Source: Asticcacaulis sp. AC460
GTDB lineage: Bacteria > Pseudomonadota > Alphaproteobacteria > Caulobacterales > Caulobacteraceae
DNA: 64,000 nucleotides
NCBI RefSeq assembly: GCF_000495795.1
Contig: NZ_AWGD01000011.1
Coordinates: forward strand, 1-64,000
Direction: 5' to 3'
The notes beneath the pieces were generated by a model. The model saw only the letters and a list, made by a program, of their open reading frames with translations, ran no database searches and was not told the DNA's origin. Positions 51,762 to 60,653 of this stretch are shown piece by piece; position 1 is the stretch's first letter; each line of letters begins with the position of its first letter. Made by a program: the position numbers and the translations under genes.

Positions 51762-51966
51762 TTCTTGCTCCTCCCCGCTTGTCGGGGAGGGGGACCGCCC
51801 GAAGCCGTAGCGAAGCAAAGGCGTAGGGGGGTGGTGGGGTCTCTTGCTGTCTTGTCGGCGCCGCCTGAGATTCGGGAAAGTAAGAAACCCCACCACCACG
51901 TGTCGTCCTTCGCTACGCTTCGTCCTGGCGCGGTCCCCCTCCCCAACAAGTGGGGAGGAGCAAGAA
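51762..51966. repeat. Long palindrome, REPIN-like (copy 8)
   Basis: Outer arms 51762-51797 and 51931-51966 are reverse complements with two mismatches that keep each arm's internal hairpin (CTCCCCG..CGGGGAG against CTCCCCA..TGGGGAG). An inner pair GTGGTGGGGTCTCTT / AAGAAACCCCACCAC matches the inner pair of the copy at 2392. Gene-free. Confidence 0.87.
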
Positions 51967-51982
51967 AAAACAAGTCAGCGGG

Positions 51983-53623
51983 TCAGCCCCAGCTATCGAC
52001 AAACCCCTTGCGGCGGCCATTGGCCATTTCCGGCGCCGACATCATCAAAGGCTTGGGCCGGCCCAGGTGATAGCCCTGACCGAATCCGATGCCCATCTCG
52101 ACACACAGCCGGACCATCTCCTCGTCCTCGATCATCTCGGCGATGACCTCCGTCTTCAGCTCCTTGCACAGGCTGCTGACCGAGCGGATCAGGGCGCGCT
52201 GACGCGGGTTCTCGCGCGCATCCTTCAGGAACGGCCCGTCGATCTTGACATAGTCGACATCGAAACTGCGCAGGTAAGCATAGGCCGCGGCGCCGGCGCC
52301 GAAATCGTCCAGGCACACCTGATACCCCGTACGGCGCAGCCACCTCAGGAAGGTTCCCACTGCATCCAGCTGCTTGATCTCGCTCGACTCGGTCAGCTCG
52401 AACATCAACCGGCTTGTCAGGTCGCGGTGCGGCATCAGCAGTTGACGCAGGCTTTCGCGGAACGCTTCCGACTCTACGGAAGCACCCGACAGGTTGACGG
52501 CGATACTGACATCTGTGCGGGCCTGAAGCATGTCCACGGCCTTCTTGCAGACGGCCAGATCGAAATCCTCCATCAGCCCCAGCTGTTCGCTCATGCGGAT
52601 GGTGTCGTAGGGCGAGCGGCCGTCCGAAAAGCGCATCAGCGCCTCGTAGTGATGGATCTTCCGATCCTGCAACGACACAACAGGCTGATAGAACAGGCTG
52701 AAATTGTTGTCTTCGATCAGGCTCTTGATCGAATCGAAATGCTGCACCGTCTCGGCCATGGCCGACTTCAGGCTTTCCTGAAGCGACTTGATCTGGGTCT
52801 TTTCCGGCTTGCAGAAGTTGGTAACGGCAAAGCTGAGGGCGCGCGCCACGCTGTCCTGGTCCAGGTTGCCGGTCGACAGTTCCAGGCTCATCACGGTGGG
52901 CACAAAGCTGTTTTCGGCCAGGCCGGCGGCCACGGCCACGGCCTTGAACTCACGCGTCAGACTTTCCGGCGTGGCGGTATCGCCCTTGGCCGGCGGGATA
53001 TAGCTGAATTCCTCGTCCGACAGTCGCGCCGCCGCGGTGCCGCCCATCGACTGGGCGCGCAGAACCGCGCCGATCTCACCCAGCAACTGATGCGCCTGCG
53101 GCTTCGGAAGGCCGCGCACGGCGTTGGACAGCCCTTTCAGGCGGACCATCTTCATTTCCCTGGGCGCCTTGGCCGGATCGCCGGCCAGGGCGCTGTTTGC
53201 CATATCCTGAAATCCGGAACCATCCAGCAGGCCGGTGGTTTCGTCGCGCTCGGTCAGCGAGACATTGGACAGGACGGTCAGGGTCAGGAAGGTGTGGTTG
53301 TCCTGGGTCGGCAGGTGGCAGGCGCCGAGATTGATCAGCAACGGCGGCTTGTCGCCCTGGTCCAGGCGCAGCGAACAGGGCTCGATGCGACCCAGGCGCT
53401 GGGCGCGCTGCAGGAGGCGGCGGGCGAACGACCGGTCGGCCGGCAGAATGATGTCGGTCACATCACGGCCGGCGATCTCGGCGGCCAGCGCATTGAGCAG
53501 CGCCTGGGTGGCGCCGACGGTCTTGACGATTCGCAGGTCTGCGTCGATTTCGACCAGAAGGTCGGCGGCGGCCAATGAAAAGGCCATGTACCGGTCACGC
53601 TGGTTCTTGAAGTCGTCACTCAT
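51983..53623 (-). CDS. EAL-domain cyclic-di-GMP phosphodiesterase with PAS-like N-terminus
   Basis: A 546-aa cytoplasmic protein. Residues ~10-125 look PAS-like (YMAFSLAAADLLVEIDADLRI...), the middle is a degenerate helical/GGDEF-like region without a GGDEF motif, and the EAL domain covers about 300-540. Catalytic residues are in place: Glu327 in HYEALMRF, Asn in AVNLSG, Glu in FELTES, the Asp pair in CLDDFGAG, Lys in DYVKIDG and Glu in AEMIEDEE, so hydrolysis of c-di-GMP is expected. The start at 53623 follows GGGGATGCC. A second kinase gene lies upstream but a terminator separates them. Confidence 0.88.
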   Translation of the reverse strand: MSDDFKNQRDRYMAFSLAAADLLVEIDADLRIVKTVGATQALLNALAAEIAGRDVTDIILPADRSFARRLLQRAQRLGRIEPCSLRLDQGDKPPLLINLGACHLPTQDNHTFLTLTVLSNVSLTERDETTGLLDGSGFQDMANSALAGDPAKAPREMKMVRLKGLSNAVRGLPKPQAHQLLGEIGAVLRAQSMGGTAAARLSDEEFSYIPPAKGDTATPESLTREFKAVAVAAGLAENSFVPTVMSLELSTGNLDQDSVARALSFAVTNFCKPEKTQIKSLQESLKSAMAETVQHFDSIKSLIEDNNFSLFYQPVVSLQDRKIHHYEALMRFSDGRSPYDTIRMSEQLGLMEDFDLAVCKKAVDMLQARTDVSIAVNLSGASVESEAFRESLRQLLMPHRDLTSRLMFELTESSEIKQLDAVGTFLRWLRRTGYQVCLDDFGAGAAAYAYLRSFDVDYVKIDGPFLKDARENPRQRALIRSVSSLCKELKTEVIAEMIEDEEMVRLCVEMGIGFGQGYHLGRPKPLMMSAPEMANGRRKGFVDSWG

Positions 53624-53785
53624 GCGGCATCCCCGACGGGCCCACCTCTCACCAGAGCAGGCTAAGGGTGACATCATGCCAGTGAGTTGTTAATTTTGAC
53701 TTAGATGCCAAATTTTCCCGACACGAAATAAGGTATTGAAACACCTTCACTTTATCCGGAATGCGCAAACTGTGCCATTGCGCGT

Positions 53786-53820
53786 AAAAAAGCGCCCTGC
53801 CCCGACCGGGACAGGACGCT
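53786..53820 (-). terminator. Rho-independent terminator of the downstream kinase gene
   Basis: Minus strand AGCGTCCTGTCCC / GGGGCAGGGCGCT stem, 4-nt loop, followed by TTTTTTA. It ends the message of the 53862-55706 kinase gene. Confidence 0.87.
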
Positions 53821-53861
53821 GATACTGTACGCAACTCGACTGACTTTCTGGGTTATGGCTT

Positions 53862-55706
53862 TCAGAGATCCAGCTTCATGTCCTGAAGCAGCGCCTTCAG
53901 ATATTCGCGATTGATGCGGTCCTCGTCGACCGGCGCGATTCGAGCGGCAGCCGCCTGGGCATTCGGGCGCATCGGGTCAATCGGCGCACGCATCGGACGC
54001 GGCGCGATGAACTGGGCGGTTTCGATCGCCTTGGCCGGGCCTTCGACCCACTGCACCGGGATTTCGAACCAGAAGTTGGAGCCTTCGCCCTGACGCGAGA
54101 CGACGCCGATATGGCCGCCCAGCAGGTCGACAATGGCCTTCGAGATCGACAGACCGAGACCGTTGCCGCTCTTGCGGTTCGCCGTAATGTCAGCGCCACC
54201 GAACAACGTCAATGATTGATCTTCGCTCATGCCGACGCCGGTATCGCGGACCGAAATGCGCAGCCACGGGGCGTTTTCGATCGTCACCTGCGACGCTGTC
54301 ACATTGATCAGGCCACCACGGGTAAACTTGCAGGCATTGCTCAGCAGGTTCTGCACCACCTGGCGCAGGCGCATCGAATCAAGACGCGCATAGGGGTTGT
54401 CGCAGTCGACAAAATGCGCCGTCAGCTTGGTTTGCGACGCCTGGGCCTGGGCAGCGAACTGGTTGACGACATCCTTGACCAGGTTGACGACATTGACCGA
54501 TTCCTCGGCCGAATGGGCGTGATCCTCACCGCGCGCCGGCGCCGCTTCCAGCGACGAGACGTCGACCGTATCCTTGACCAGCGACTGCAAGGCCTTGGCC
54601 GACTTGAGCAGGTTAGTGGTATAGGCGGCGATGTCCGGATTGTCGTGGCGCTGCTCGTTCAACAGGCGGGCATAGCCCAGGATGTTGTTGAGCGGCGTCT
54701 TCAGTTCATTGGTGATGTGGGTCAGGAAGCTGTTCTTGGCTTCGTTGATGTCCTCGGCCGCCATACGGGCGCGAATCAGTTCTTCCTGGTCCGACACGCC
54801 TTCGGTGACGTCACGGACGACGCCGCACAGGCGGATCGCCGTGCCCTTGTCGTCATATTCGACGCCGCCCTTGGTGCGGATATTGCGGGTGACCTTGTCC
54901 TTGCGGCGCAGGATCTCGACGTTGAAATCGAAGTCCTCGCCATAGTTCACGGCGCGCTGGAACTTATCGATGATCAACTGTTGATCGGCCGCTTCATAGA
55001 TGTCGAGCTGGGTGGCGACACGCGGCTTGTACGACTTGGGCGACAGGCCGTAGATGGCGTACAGGCCCTTGGACCAGGTGACTTCGCGGGTTTTCAGGTC
55101 GATGGCCCAATGGCCGATGCCGGTCATGTCCTGGGCCAGGTCGAAACGGATCTGATTCGACTTGAGTTCAAACAGGATGTCACTGCGCTCGACCGTGTTC
55201 TGGGCCAGGGCGATGGTGGTGGCGGCATTGTTGGCGAACTGACGGAACAGCGCCATCTTCGCTGCGGTGAAATCGTGACGCGGCTGGCGCTCGCTGAGGA
55301 TCAGCACGCCCAGGACAACGCCGTCGGAGACCAGCGGCATGTCGACATAGAAGCGCAGTTTCGGCCCGTTCAGCACGGCGGCTTCCAGGAAGTAGCGCGC
55401 GTCGGCGGTGGCGTCCGGAATTAGCAGGGGCTCGCCCGGGATCAGCTTGCGCTGGCAAAAGGAAATGTCGTCCAGCAGGGTTTCGCTGCTGAAGCCCGCG
55501 GTCCCCTTGACCTCAAGCTGGCTGCCTTCATACAGCTTGATGATGGCCAGCGGCGTGTCGAACAGGCCGGCGGCCAGTTCGCACACGGACTTGCAGATAC
55601 GCCCGAATTCGAGCTCGCGTTCCTGAGCCTTGGCCTGGGCCTTGGCGTCACCTTTTTGGTGCGCGGAGGCATGGGCAAGGGCGGTGTCTTCAGCAAATTG
55701 GGGCAT
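53862..55706 (-). CDS. Histidine-kinase-like protein lacking the phospho-acceptor His
   Basis: A 614-aa cytoplasmic GAF-PAS-HisKA-HATPase protein. GAF (about 35-175), PAS (about 195-310), dimerisation helices and ATPase domain (about 450-560) are all present. In the H-box, FLTHITNELKTPLNNILG, the residue that should be the phosphorylated His is Asn333; a His is found three positions earlier (His330). The ATP-binding motifs are intact: QNLLSNACKFT (N-box), RDTGVGMSED and GNGLGLSIS. A helical C-terminal tail of about 45 residues follows. So it can probably bind ATP but not autophosphorylate in the usual way, as with DivL of Caulobacter. The ATG at 55706 is used. Confidence 0.88.
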   Translation of the reverse strand: MPQFAEDTALAHASAHQKGDAKAQAKAQERELEFGRICKSVCELAAGLFDTPLAIIKLYEGSQLEVKGTAGFSSETLLDDISFCQRKLIPGEPLLIPDATADARYFLEAAVLNGPKLRFYVDMPLVSDGVVLGVLILSERQPRHDFTAAKMALFRQFANNAATTIALAQNTVERSDILFELKSNQIRFDLAQDMTGIGHWAIDLKTREVTWSKGLYAIYGLSPKSYKPRVATQLDIYEAADQQLIIDKFQRAVNYGEDFDFNVEILRRKDKVTRNIRTKGGVEYDDKGTAIRLCGVVRDVTEGVSDQEELIRARMAAEDINEAKNSFLTHITNELKTPLNNILGYARLLNEQRHDNPDIAAYTTNLLKSAKALQSLVKDTVDVSSLEAAPARGEDHAHSAEESVNVVNLVKDVVNQFAAQAQASQTKLTAHFVDCDNPYARLDSMRLRQVVQNLLSNACKFTRGGLINVTASQVTIENAPWLRISVRDTGVGMSEDQSLTLFGGADITANRKSGNGLGLSISKAIVDLLGGHIGVVSRQGEGSNFWFEIPVQWVEGPAKAIETAQFIAPRPMRAPIDPMRPNAQAAAARIAPVDEDRINREYLKALLQDMKLDL

Positions 55707-55808
55707 AGGTAAACCTTCTCGATGCACGAAGGTTAACCAAAAAGGTTTACCCATTTGTAAATGAATCGCTTAACCACGCGTTATGGTTAAGCTTTTCCGC
55801 AATGAGTT

Positions 55809-56165
55809 TTAATTGGCCGGTTTACGCAGGATTTTCGCCATCGGCCGGCCCTTGGCCAGTTCGTCGATCAGCTTGTCCATATAACGAATTTCGCGCATCA
55901 GCGGGTCTTCGATCTCTTCGATCCGCACGCCGCAGATCACACCGGTGATCAGGTGCCGCGCCGGATGAAGCTGCGGCGCCTGGGCGAAAAAGTCCTCGAA
56001 ATTGGTCTTCGCCGCCAGATGCGCTTCGAACTGCGCCTGGCTATAGCCGGTCATCCAGAGGATAATCTCGTCGACCTCGGCCTGGGTACGGCCCTTCCTC
56101 TCCACCTTCGCGATGTAGAGGACATGCACGCTGGCGAAGCTCATCTTATAGATACGATGGGTCAT
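55809..56165 (-). CDS. DUF2200 family protein
   Basis: A 118-aa cytoplasmic protein that matches the DUF2200 family from end to end: [72 protein letters not shown] and PMAKILRK. The conserved Tyr/His/Arg-rich surface has no known biochemical role. It is a solo gene, divergent from the first transglutaminase gene. Confidence 0.87.
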   Translation of the reverse strand: MTHRIYKMSFASVHVLYIAKVERKGRTQAEVDEIILWMTGYSQAQFEAHLAAKTNFEDFFAQAPQLHPARHLITGVICGVRIEEIEDPLMREIRYMDKLIDELAKGRPMAKILRKPAN

Positions 56166-56289
56166 GACTCATAATGACCCAGCCCCGGCCCGGTTGGCAA
56201 GAGGGGGCGAGGAAGGTGTCGGCTGACGCATCGAAAACTTGCATCCCGGCCTGTAAACCCGCTGCGTGGTAACCGAAAGCTGACCATTC

Positions 56290-57201
56290 ATGACCGTCCT
56301 GCGGGTGACGCACATCACGACCTACACGTACAAACGGCCGGTCGGATTTGGACAGCACCGCCTGCTGTTTCGACCGCGCGACAGTCAGGACCAGCGCCTG
56401 TTGTCGTCCAGCCTGAACATCTTCCCGGCACCCAGCGACCTGTTCTGGATTCATGACGCCTTTAACAACTGCATTGCCGTCGCCGAGTTCGACACGGAGT
56501 CGGATACCTTGAGGTTCGAAACCGATATCGTCCTCGATCATAAGCCGCAAAACGCCCTGCATTTCCGCGCCGACGCCGAAGCGCGGGTTTGGCCCTTCGC
56601 ATACGACGATGAAAACCTGCCGGACCTGCAGGCCGTGATTGCGCGCCAATATTCCCAGGACACGGAAACGCCGGCGTGGGCCCGGCGCTTTGTCGATCCG
56701 TCCGGCGGCGCCGACACGGCGCGGCTGCTGGAATCTCTGACCCACGCCATCCACAACGATTTCAAGTATATCCGCCGCGGCAATCCCGGCACGCAGACAC
56801 CGGAAATGACTCTCTACAGCCTGAGCGGCACGTGCCGCGACTACGCCCTGCTGATGATCGAGGCCGTCCGGTCGCTGGGCTTTGCCGCGCGTTTCGTCAC
56901 CGGCTACATCTATTCGCCGTCCCGCGACACGCCCGAACGGCTGGGCGGCGGCGCGACCCATGCCTGGGTCCAGGTCTTCCTGCCGGGCGCGGGATGGGTG
57001 GAGTTCGACCCCACTAACGGCATTGTCGGTAATCGCGACCTGATCCGCGTCGGCGTGACCCGTACGCCGCGCCAGGCCATCCCGCTTTGGGGCACCCATA
57101 CCGGAACCCGCATGGATTTTTTAGCCATGGATGTCCAGGTTGACGTCAGCTCCGTAGAGCCTCCGCTTATCCCGTCCCAACTCAACAACGAGCCCTTATG
57201 A
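56290..57201 (+). CDS. Transglutaminase-like cysteine protein (first of a pair)
   Basis: A 303-aa protein with an N-terminal beta domain (VTHITTYTYKRPVGFGQHRL, transglutaminase_N type) and a transglutaminase core. The Cys-His-Asp triad is complete: Cys182 in GTCRDYALLM, His224 in THAWVQVFLP and Asp240 in EFDPTNG. Bacterial members may act as proteases or amidases on peptides; no substrate is known. No signal peptide. The stop overlaps the start of a second transglutaminase gene (ATGA), and an N-formylglutamate amidohydrolase follows, a cluster often seen in alphaproteobacteria. Confidence 0.88.
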   Translation: MTVLRVTHITTYTYKRPVGFGQHRLLFRPRDSQDQRLLSSSLNIFPAPSDLFWIHDAFNNCIAVAEFDTESDTLRFETDIVLDHKPQNALHFRADAEARVWPFAYDDENLPDLQAVIARQYSQDTETPAWARRFVDPSGGADTARLLESLTHAIHNDFKYIRRGNPGTQTPEMTLYSLSGTCRDYALLMIEAVRSLGFAARFVTGYIYSPSRDTPERLGGGATHAWVQVFLPGAGWVEFDPTNGIVGNRDLIRVGVTRTPRQAIPLWGTHTGTRMDFLAMDVQVDVSSVEPPLIPSQLNNEPL

Positions 57202-58007
57202 AAATCCGCGCCGGCTACACCCTCACCTACCAATGTCCCAAGCCGACGCCCATGCTGTTGTGCCTGAACCTCCACCCATCGCGCCGTCCCGATCTTCTGA
57301 CACCGCAGGTGATCACCTTCGCGCCAGCGATCGAGTCCTGGGACTATTCCGATAGCTTCGGCAACATCTGTACCCGCATCACGGCGCCCCAGGGCGAACT
57401 GACAATCTCAACGGAGTTCGTGGTCTACGATTCCGGCAAGCCTGACCATGTTCCCTTCGACGCCGTGCAGCACGATATCCGTGACCTGCCGGACGAGGTG
57501 CTCGTCTTCCTGCTCGGCTCGCGCTACTGCGAGACCGACCGCCTGGATGATATCGCCTGGTCCCTGTTCGGCACGACACGGCCCGGCTGGCCCAGAGTCC
57601 AGGCCATCCTCGATTTCGCCCACGCGCGTATCCGCTTTGACTATCAAATGGCCGATCGTCGGCGCGGCGCCTTTGGCGGTTATAGCGATCAGGTTGGCGT
57701 GTGCCGCGATTTCGCCCACCTGGCCCTGACCCTGTGCCGGTGCATGAACATTCCGGCACGTTACTGCACCGGCTATCTTGGCGACATCAAGGTGCCGGTG
57801 TCCGATGCACCCATGGACTTTTCCGGCTGGTTCGAAGTGTATCTCGGCGGCCACTGGTATACGGCCGATGCCCGGCATAATGTCCCCCGCGTCGGGCGTA
57901 TCCTGATGGGTATCGGACGCGACGCCACCGATGTCGCGATTTCAACCCAGTTCGGTCCGGCCGAACTGACCGGCTTTGAAGTGGTAACGGAGGAGGTCAG
58001 CGAATAG
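57198..58007 (+). CDS. Transglutaminase-like protein (second of a pair), Ser in place of catalytic His
   Basis: A 269-aa protein of the same superfamily with a different N-terminal domain (AGYTLTYQCPKPTPMLLCLN). Cys169 in VGVCRDFAHLALTLCR and Asp224 in TADARHN are present. The position expected for the catalytic His (usually in an HAWFE-type block) reads DFSGWFEVYL, with Ser209. Either another residue serves as base or this branch of the family uses a different mechanism. It is translated in overlap with the preceding gene by 4 bp. Confidence 0.85.
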   Translation: MKIRAGYTLTYQCPKPTPMLLCLNLHPSRRPDLLTPQVITFAPAIESWDYSDSFGNICTRITAPQGELTISTEFVVYDSGKPDHVPFDAVQHDIRDLPDEVLVFLLGSRYCETDRLDDIAWSLFGTTRPGWPRVQAILDFAHARIRFDYQMADRRRGAFGGYSDQVGVCRDFAHLALTLCRCMNIPARYCTGYLGDIKVPVSDAPMDFSGWFEVYLGGHWYTADARHNVPRVGRILMGIGRDATDVAISTQFGPAELTGFEVVTEEVSE

Positions 58008-58033
58008 ACCGTACGGCGGATTGGGCCGCGCCC

Positions 58034-58735
58034 GTGGAATGTCTCAACCCCCAGGGCGCGTCCGACGTCGTCCTGTTGTGCGAACACGCCTCCAACCATA
58101 TTCCTGCCGAATACGGCGGACTGGGCCTGACGCCGCAGGACCTGACGCGGCACATCGCGTGGGATCCCGGCGCCGCCGACGTCACCCGGCTGTTGTCGCA
58201 GCACCTGGACGCCACCGCGTTTCTCGGCACCTTTTCCCGGCTCCTGATCGACCTGAACCGTCCGTTGGGTTCCGCCGGCAGCATCGTGACGCGATCGGAA
58301 GCCACCGACATTCCCGGCAATGTTGATCTGTCGCCCGAAGAGATCGCACGCCGGGTCGGCAACATCTTCACGCCCTATCATGACGCTGTCTCTGCCTGCC
58401 TGGATGCGCGCCAGGGAAGGCCGACCCGGCTGGTCAGTATCCACAGTTTCACGCCGGTCTTCCTGGGCGTTGCCCGCACCTGGGAGGGGGGCATCCTGTT
58501 CGGCGAAGCCGCTGCGTTCGGCGAAACGCTGGTTTCACGCCTGCGGACGGACGGCCTGCGGGTCGGCGCCAATGTGCCCTATAAGACCGACCGCAATGAG
58601 GACTATGCCGTGCCGGTCCATGGCGACGACCGGGGAATTCCCGCCGTGCTGGTCGAGATCCGCAACGACCTTATCGATACCGCCGAGAGCGTCCGGGCCT
58701 GGGCTCAGCTCCTGGCGGCGGCGCTCCAGGGATAA
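58034..58735 (+). CDS. N-formylglutamate amidohydrolase family protein
   Basis: A 233-aa metal-dependent hydrolase of the HutG-type N-formylglutamate amidohydrolase family. Family blocks are VVLLCEHASNHIP at the N-terminus (His and Glu as metal or catalytic residues), HIAWDPGA, LIDLNRPLGS, VSIHSFTPVFLG and NVPYKTDR. The start is GTG at 58034, with no ATG available; upstream frame is open but lacks a start. It lies 26 bp after the second transglutaminase gene in the same direction. No hut genes are adjacent, so the true substrate may be another N-formyl or gamma-glutamyl compound. Confidence 0.87.
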   Translation: MECLNPQGASDVVLLCEHASNHIPAEYGGLGLTPQDLTRHIAWDPGAADVTRLLSQHLDATAFLGTFSRLLIDLNRPLGSAGSIVTRSEATDIPGNVDLSPEEIARRVGNIFTPYHDAVSACLDARQGRPTRLVSIHSFTPVFLGVARTWEGGILFGEAAAFGETLVSRLRTDGLRVGANVPYKTDRNEDYAVPVHGDDRGIPAVLVEIRNDLIDTAESVRAWAQLLAAALQG

Positions 58736-58817
58736 GCCGTGCCGGAACGCGTCACCGACATACCTTTTCGAAATGCGGCACGGTCGGCCTCGTCCTTGCC
58801 GTCCACAGCTGATCCGT

Positions 58818-60518
58818 CTACGCCGCGCGGACGATATTGTCCGCTTCGGTCGACGCAATCTGCATGTTTTTGGCCATGTCCTGAGACGTGGCGCTCTGCT
58901 CTTCGACGGCGCCGGCGGTGAACAACACCTGTTCCTGGACATCGGCGACCGTGGCGCGGATCATATCGAGTGCGCTGACCACGGCGTTGGAGCTGGCCCG
59001 CACCCCGGCGATTTCGGCGGCGATCTGTTCAGTTGCCCGCCGCGCCTGGGTGGCCAGGTTCTTGACCTCGGTGGCGACGACGGCAAAACCGCGCCCGGCC
59101 TCTCCGGCCCGCGCCGACTCGATGGTGGCGTTAAGCGCCAGCAGGTTGATCTGGCCCGTAATGCCGGTAATCATGTCGACAATACCGTCCATTTGAAGCG
59201 CCGCCCGGGCCATGCTGTGGGCGCTCTCGTCGGCCTCGGCCACGCATTGCGTCGCCTTGTCGGCGGCCACGCGCGTATGGCTCATGGTGTCGGAAATCGA
59301 GCGGCCGGTCACGGCCATCTCTTCGACGGCGGCCGACAATTCCTGCAACGACCGCGACAGTTCGGTCGTGCGGTTCAGCGCCACCCGGCGCGCCGTTACA
59401 TCGGAGGCATATTTCACCACCTTGTACGGCCGGCCGTTGGAGTCGAGAATGGCGTTGTAAGACGCCTGGATATAGACTCTTTCGCCCGCGCGGTTCACCC
59501 GAACGAACTCACCCGAAACATATTCGCCATGGCTCAGCCGGTCCCAGAACTGGCGGTAGGCGTCGCCGGCACGCATGCCCTCGTCGACAAACATGCTGTG
59601 ATGACGGCCGCGAATGTCGTCCAGCCGATAGCCCATCACATGCAGGAAGTTGTCGTTGGCGGTCAGCACCGTACCATCCAGGGCAAACTCGATGACCGCC
59701 TGCGCCCGCGAAATCGCCGCGATCTGACAGGCATAGTCGGCATCGCGCCGGGCGCGCTCGGTAATATCGGTGGCGAACTTCACAACCTTGACCGGACGCC
59801 CGTCAAACCCGAGCACAGGATTATAGGACGCCTGGATGATGACTTCGCGCCCGCCCTTGCCGATCCGGCGAAACTGCGACGCGACGAATTCGCCCGCCCC
59901 CAGCCGGCGCCAGAATTCGCCATAGCCGGCCGCATTGCGCTCGCTTTCCTCGACAAACATGCCGTGATGCCTGCCGGCGATCTCCCTAAGTTCATAGCCC
60001 ATGACATTCAGGAAATTGTCGTTGGCGGTCAGCACTGTGCCATCCAGGGCAAACTCAATGACCGCCTGGGACCGGTCGATCGCGGCGATCTTGCCCTCGG
60101 CGTCCATGTCCTTCAACTTGCGCTGGGTCACATCATAGGCGAACTTCACCACCTTGACCGGCCGCCCCTGGCCGTCCAGCACGGGCGTGTAGGCGGCCTC
60201 GATAAAGACATCGCGCCCTCCCTTGCCCTTGCGCCGGAATTCACCGTCGCGGGCGACGCCGGCCTTCAGGTCGGCCCAGAACTGGCGGTACTCAGCGCCG
60301 GCGGCAAAGGCCGGATCGACGAACATACTGTGATGCCGGCCGGTGACCTCGTCCAGCCGATAGCCCATCGCTGTCAGGAAGCGGTCATTGGCATGACGGA
60401 TTGTGCCGTCCAGGTCGAACTCGATAATCGCCTGGGTACGGTTGATCGCATCGCGAATCGCCAGTGCCTCCGCCGCATCCGCCCTGTTCCCTGATCCGAA
60501 CCATCCGCCGAGCTTCAT
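58818..60518 (-). CDS. Soluble methyl-accepting chemotaxis-like protein with three PAS domains
   Basis: A 566-aa cytoplasmic chemoreceptor-type protein without transmembrane segments. Three tandem PAS domains (about 20-140, 145-265, 270-390) are very similar to one another, each with AIIEF.LDGT...AN..FL..MGY and GRHH.MFV blocks. The C-terminal signalling domain has the conserved hairpin [35 protein letters not shown]. There is no CheR-docking pentapeptide at the end. The layout resembles BdlA/Aer2-like receptors, with one PAS more. GGAGGCGATC directly precedes the ATG at 60518; earlier in-frame ATGs are not used. Confidence 0.9.
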   Translation of the reverse strand: MKLGGWFGSGNRADAAEALAIRDAINRTQAIIEFDLDGTIRHANDRFLTAMGYRLDEVTGRHHSMFVDPAFAAGAEYRQFWADLKAGVARDGEFRRKGKGGRDVFIEAAYTPVLDGQGRPVKVVKFAYDVTQRKLKDMDAEGKIAAIDRSQAVIEFALDGTVLTANDNFLNVMGYELREIAGRHHGMFVEESERNAAGYGEFWRRLGAGEFVASQFRRIGKGGREVIIQASYNPVLGFDGRPVKVVKFATDITERARRDADYACQIAAISRAQAVIEFALDGTVLTANDNFLHVMGYRLDDIRGRHHSMFVDEGMRAGDAYRQFWDRLSHGEYVSGEFVRVNRAGERVYIQASYNAILDSNGRPYKVVKYASDVTARRVALNRTTELSRSLQELSAAVEEMAVTGRSISDTMSHTRVAADKATQCVAEADESAHSMARAALQMDGIVDMITGITGQINLLALNATIESARAGEAGRGFAVVATEVKNLATQARRATEQIAAEIAGVRASSNAVVSALDMIRATVADVQEQVLFTAGAVEEQSATSQDMAKNMQIASTEADNIVRAA

Positions 60519-60653
60519 GATCGCCTCCATCATAGCTTGCATCATAGCTGGCATTATCGCCCGCATATGCAATGGTTTGCAGTGTTACGCTAAAACCTTA
60601 GGGCATGGTAAACGCCACACACGACAACTAACGGTTTATCAGGATTTCCGGAC

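Noticed and set aside
60519-60572. Upstream in-frame ATG cluster as the chemoreceptor start
   Set aside because: The Met-rich extension contains the GGAGG ribosome site of the ATG at 60518, so it is leader rather than coding.
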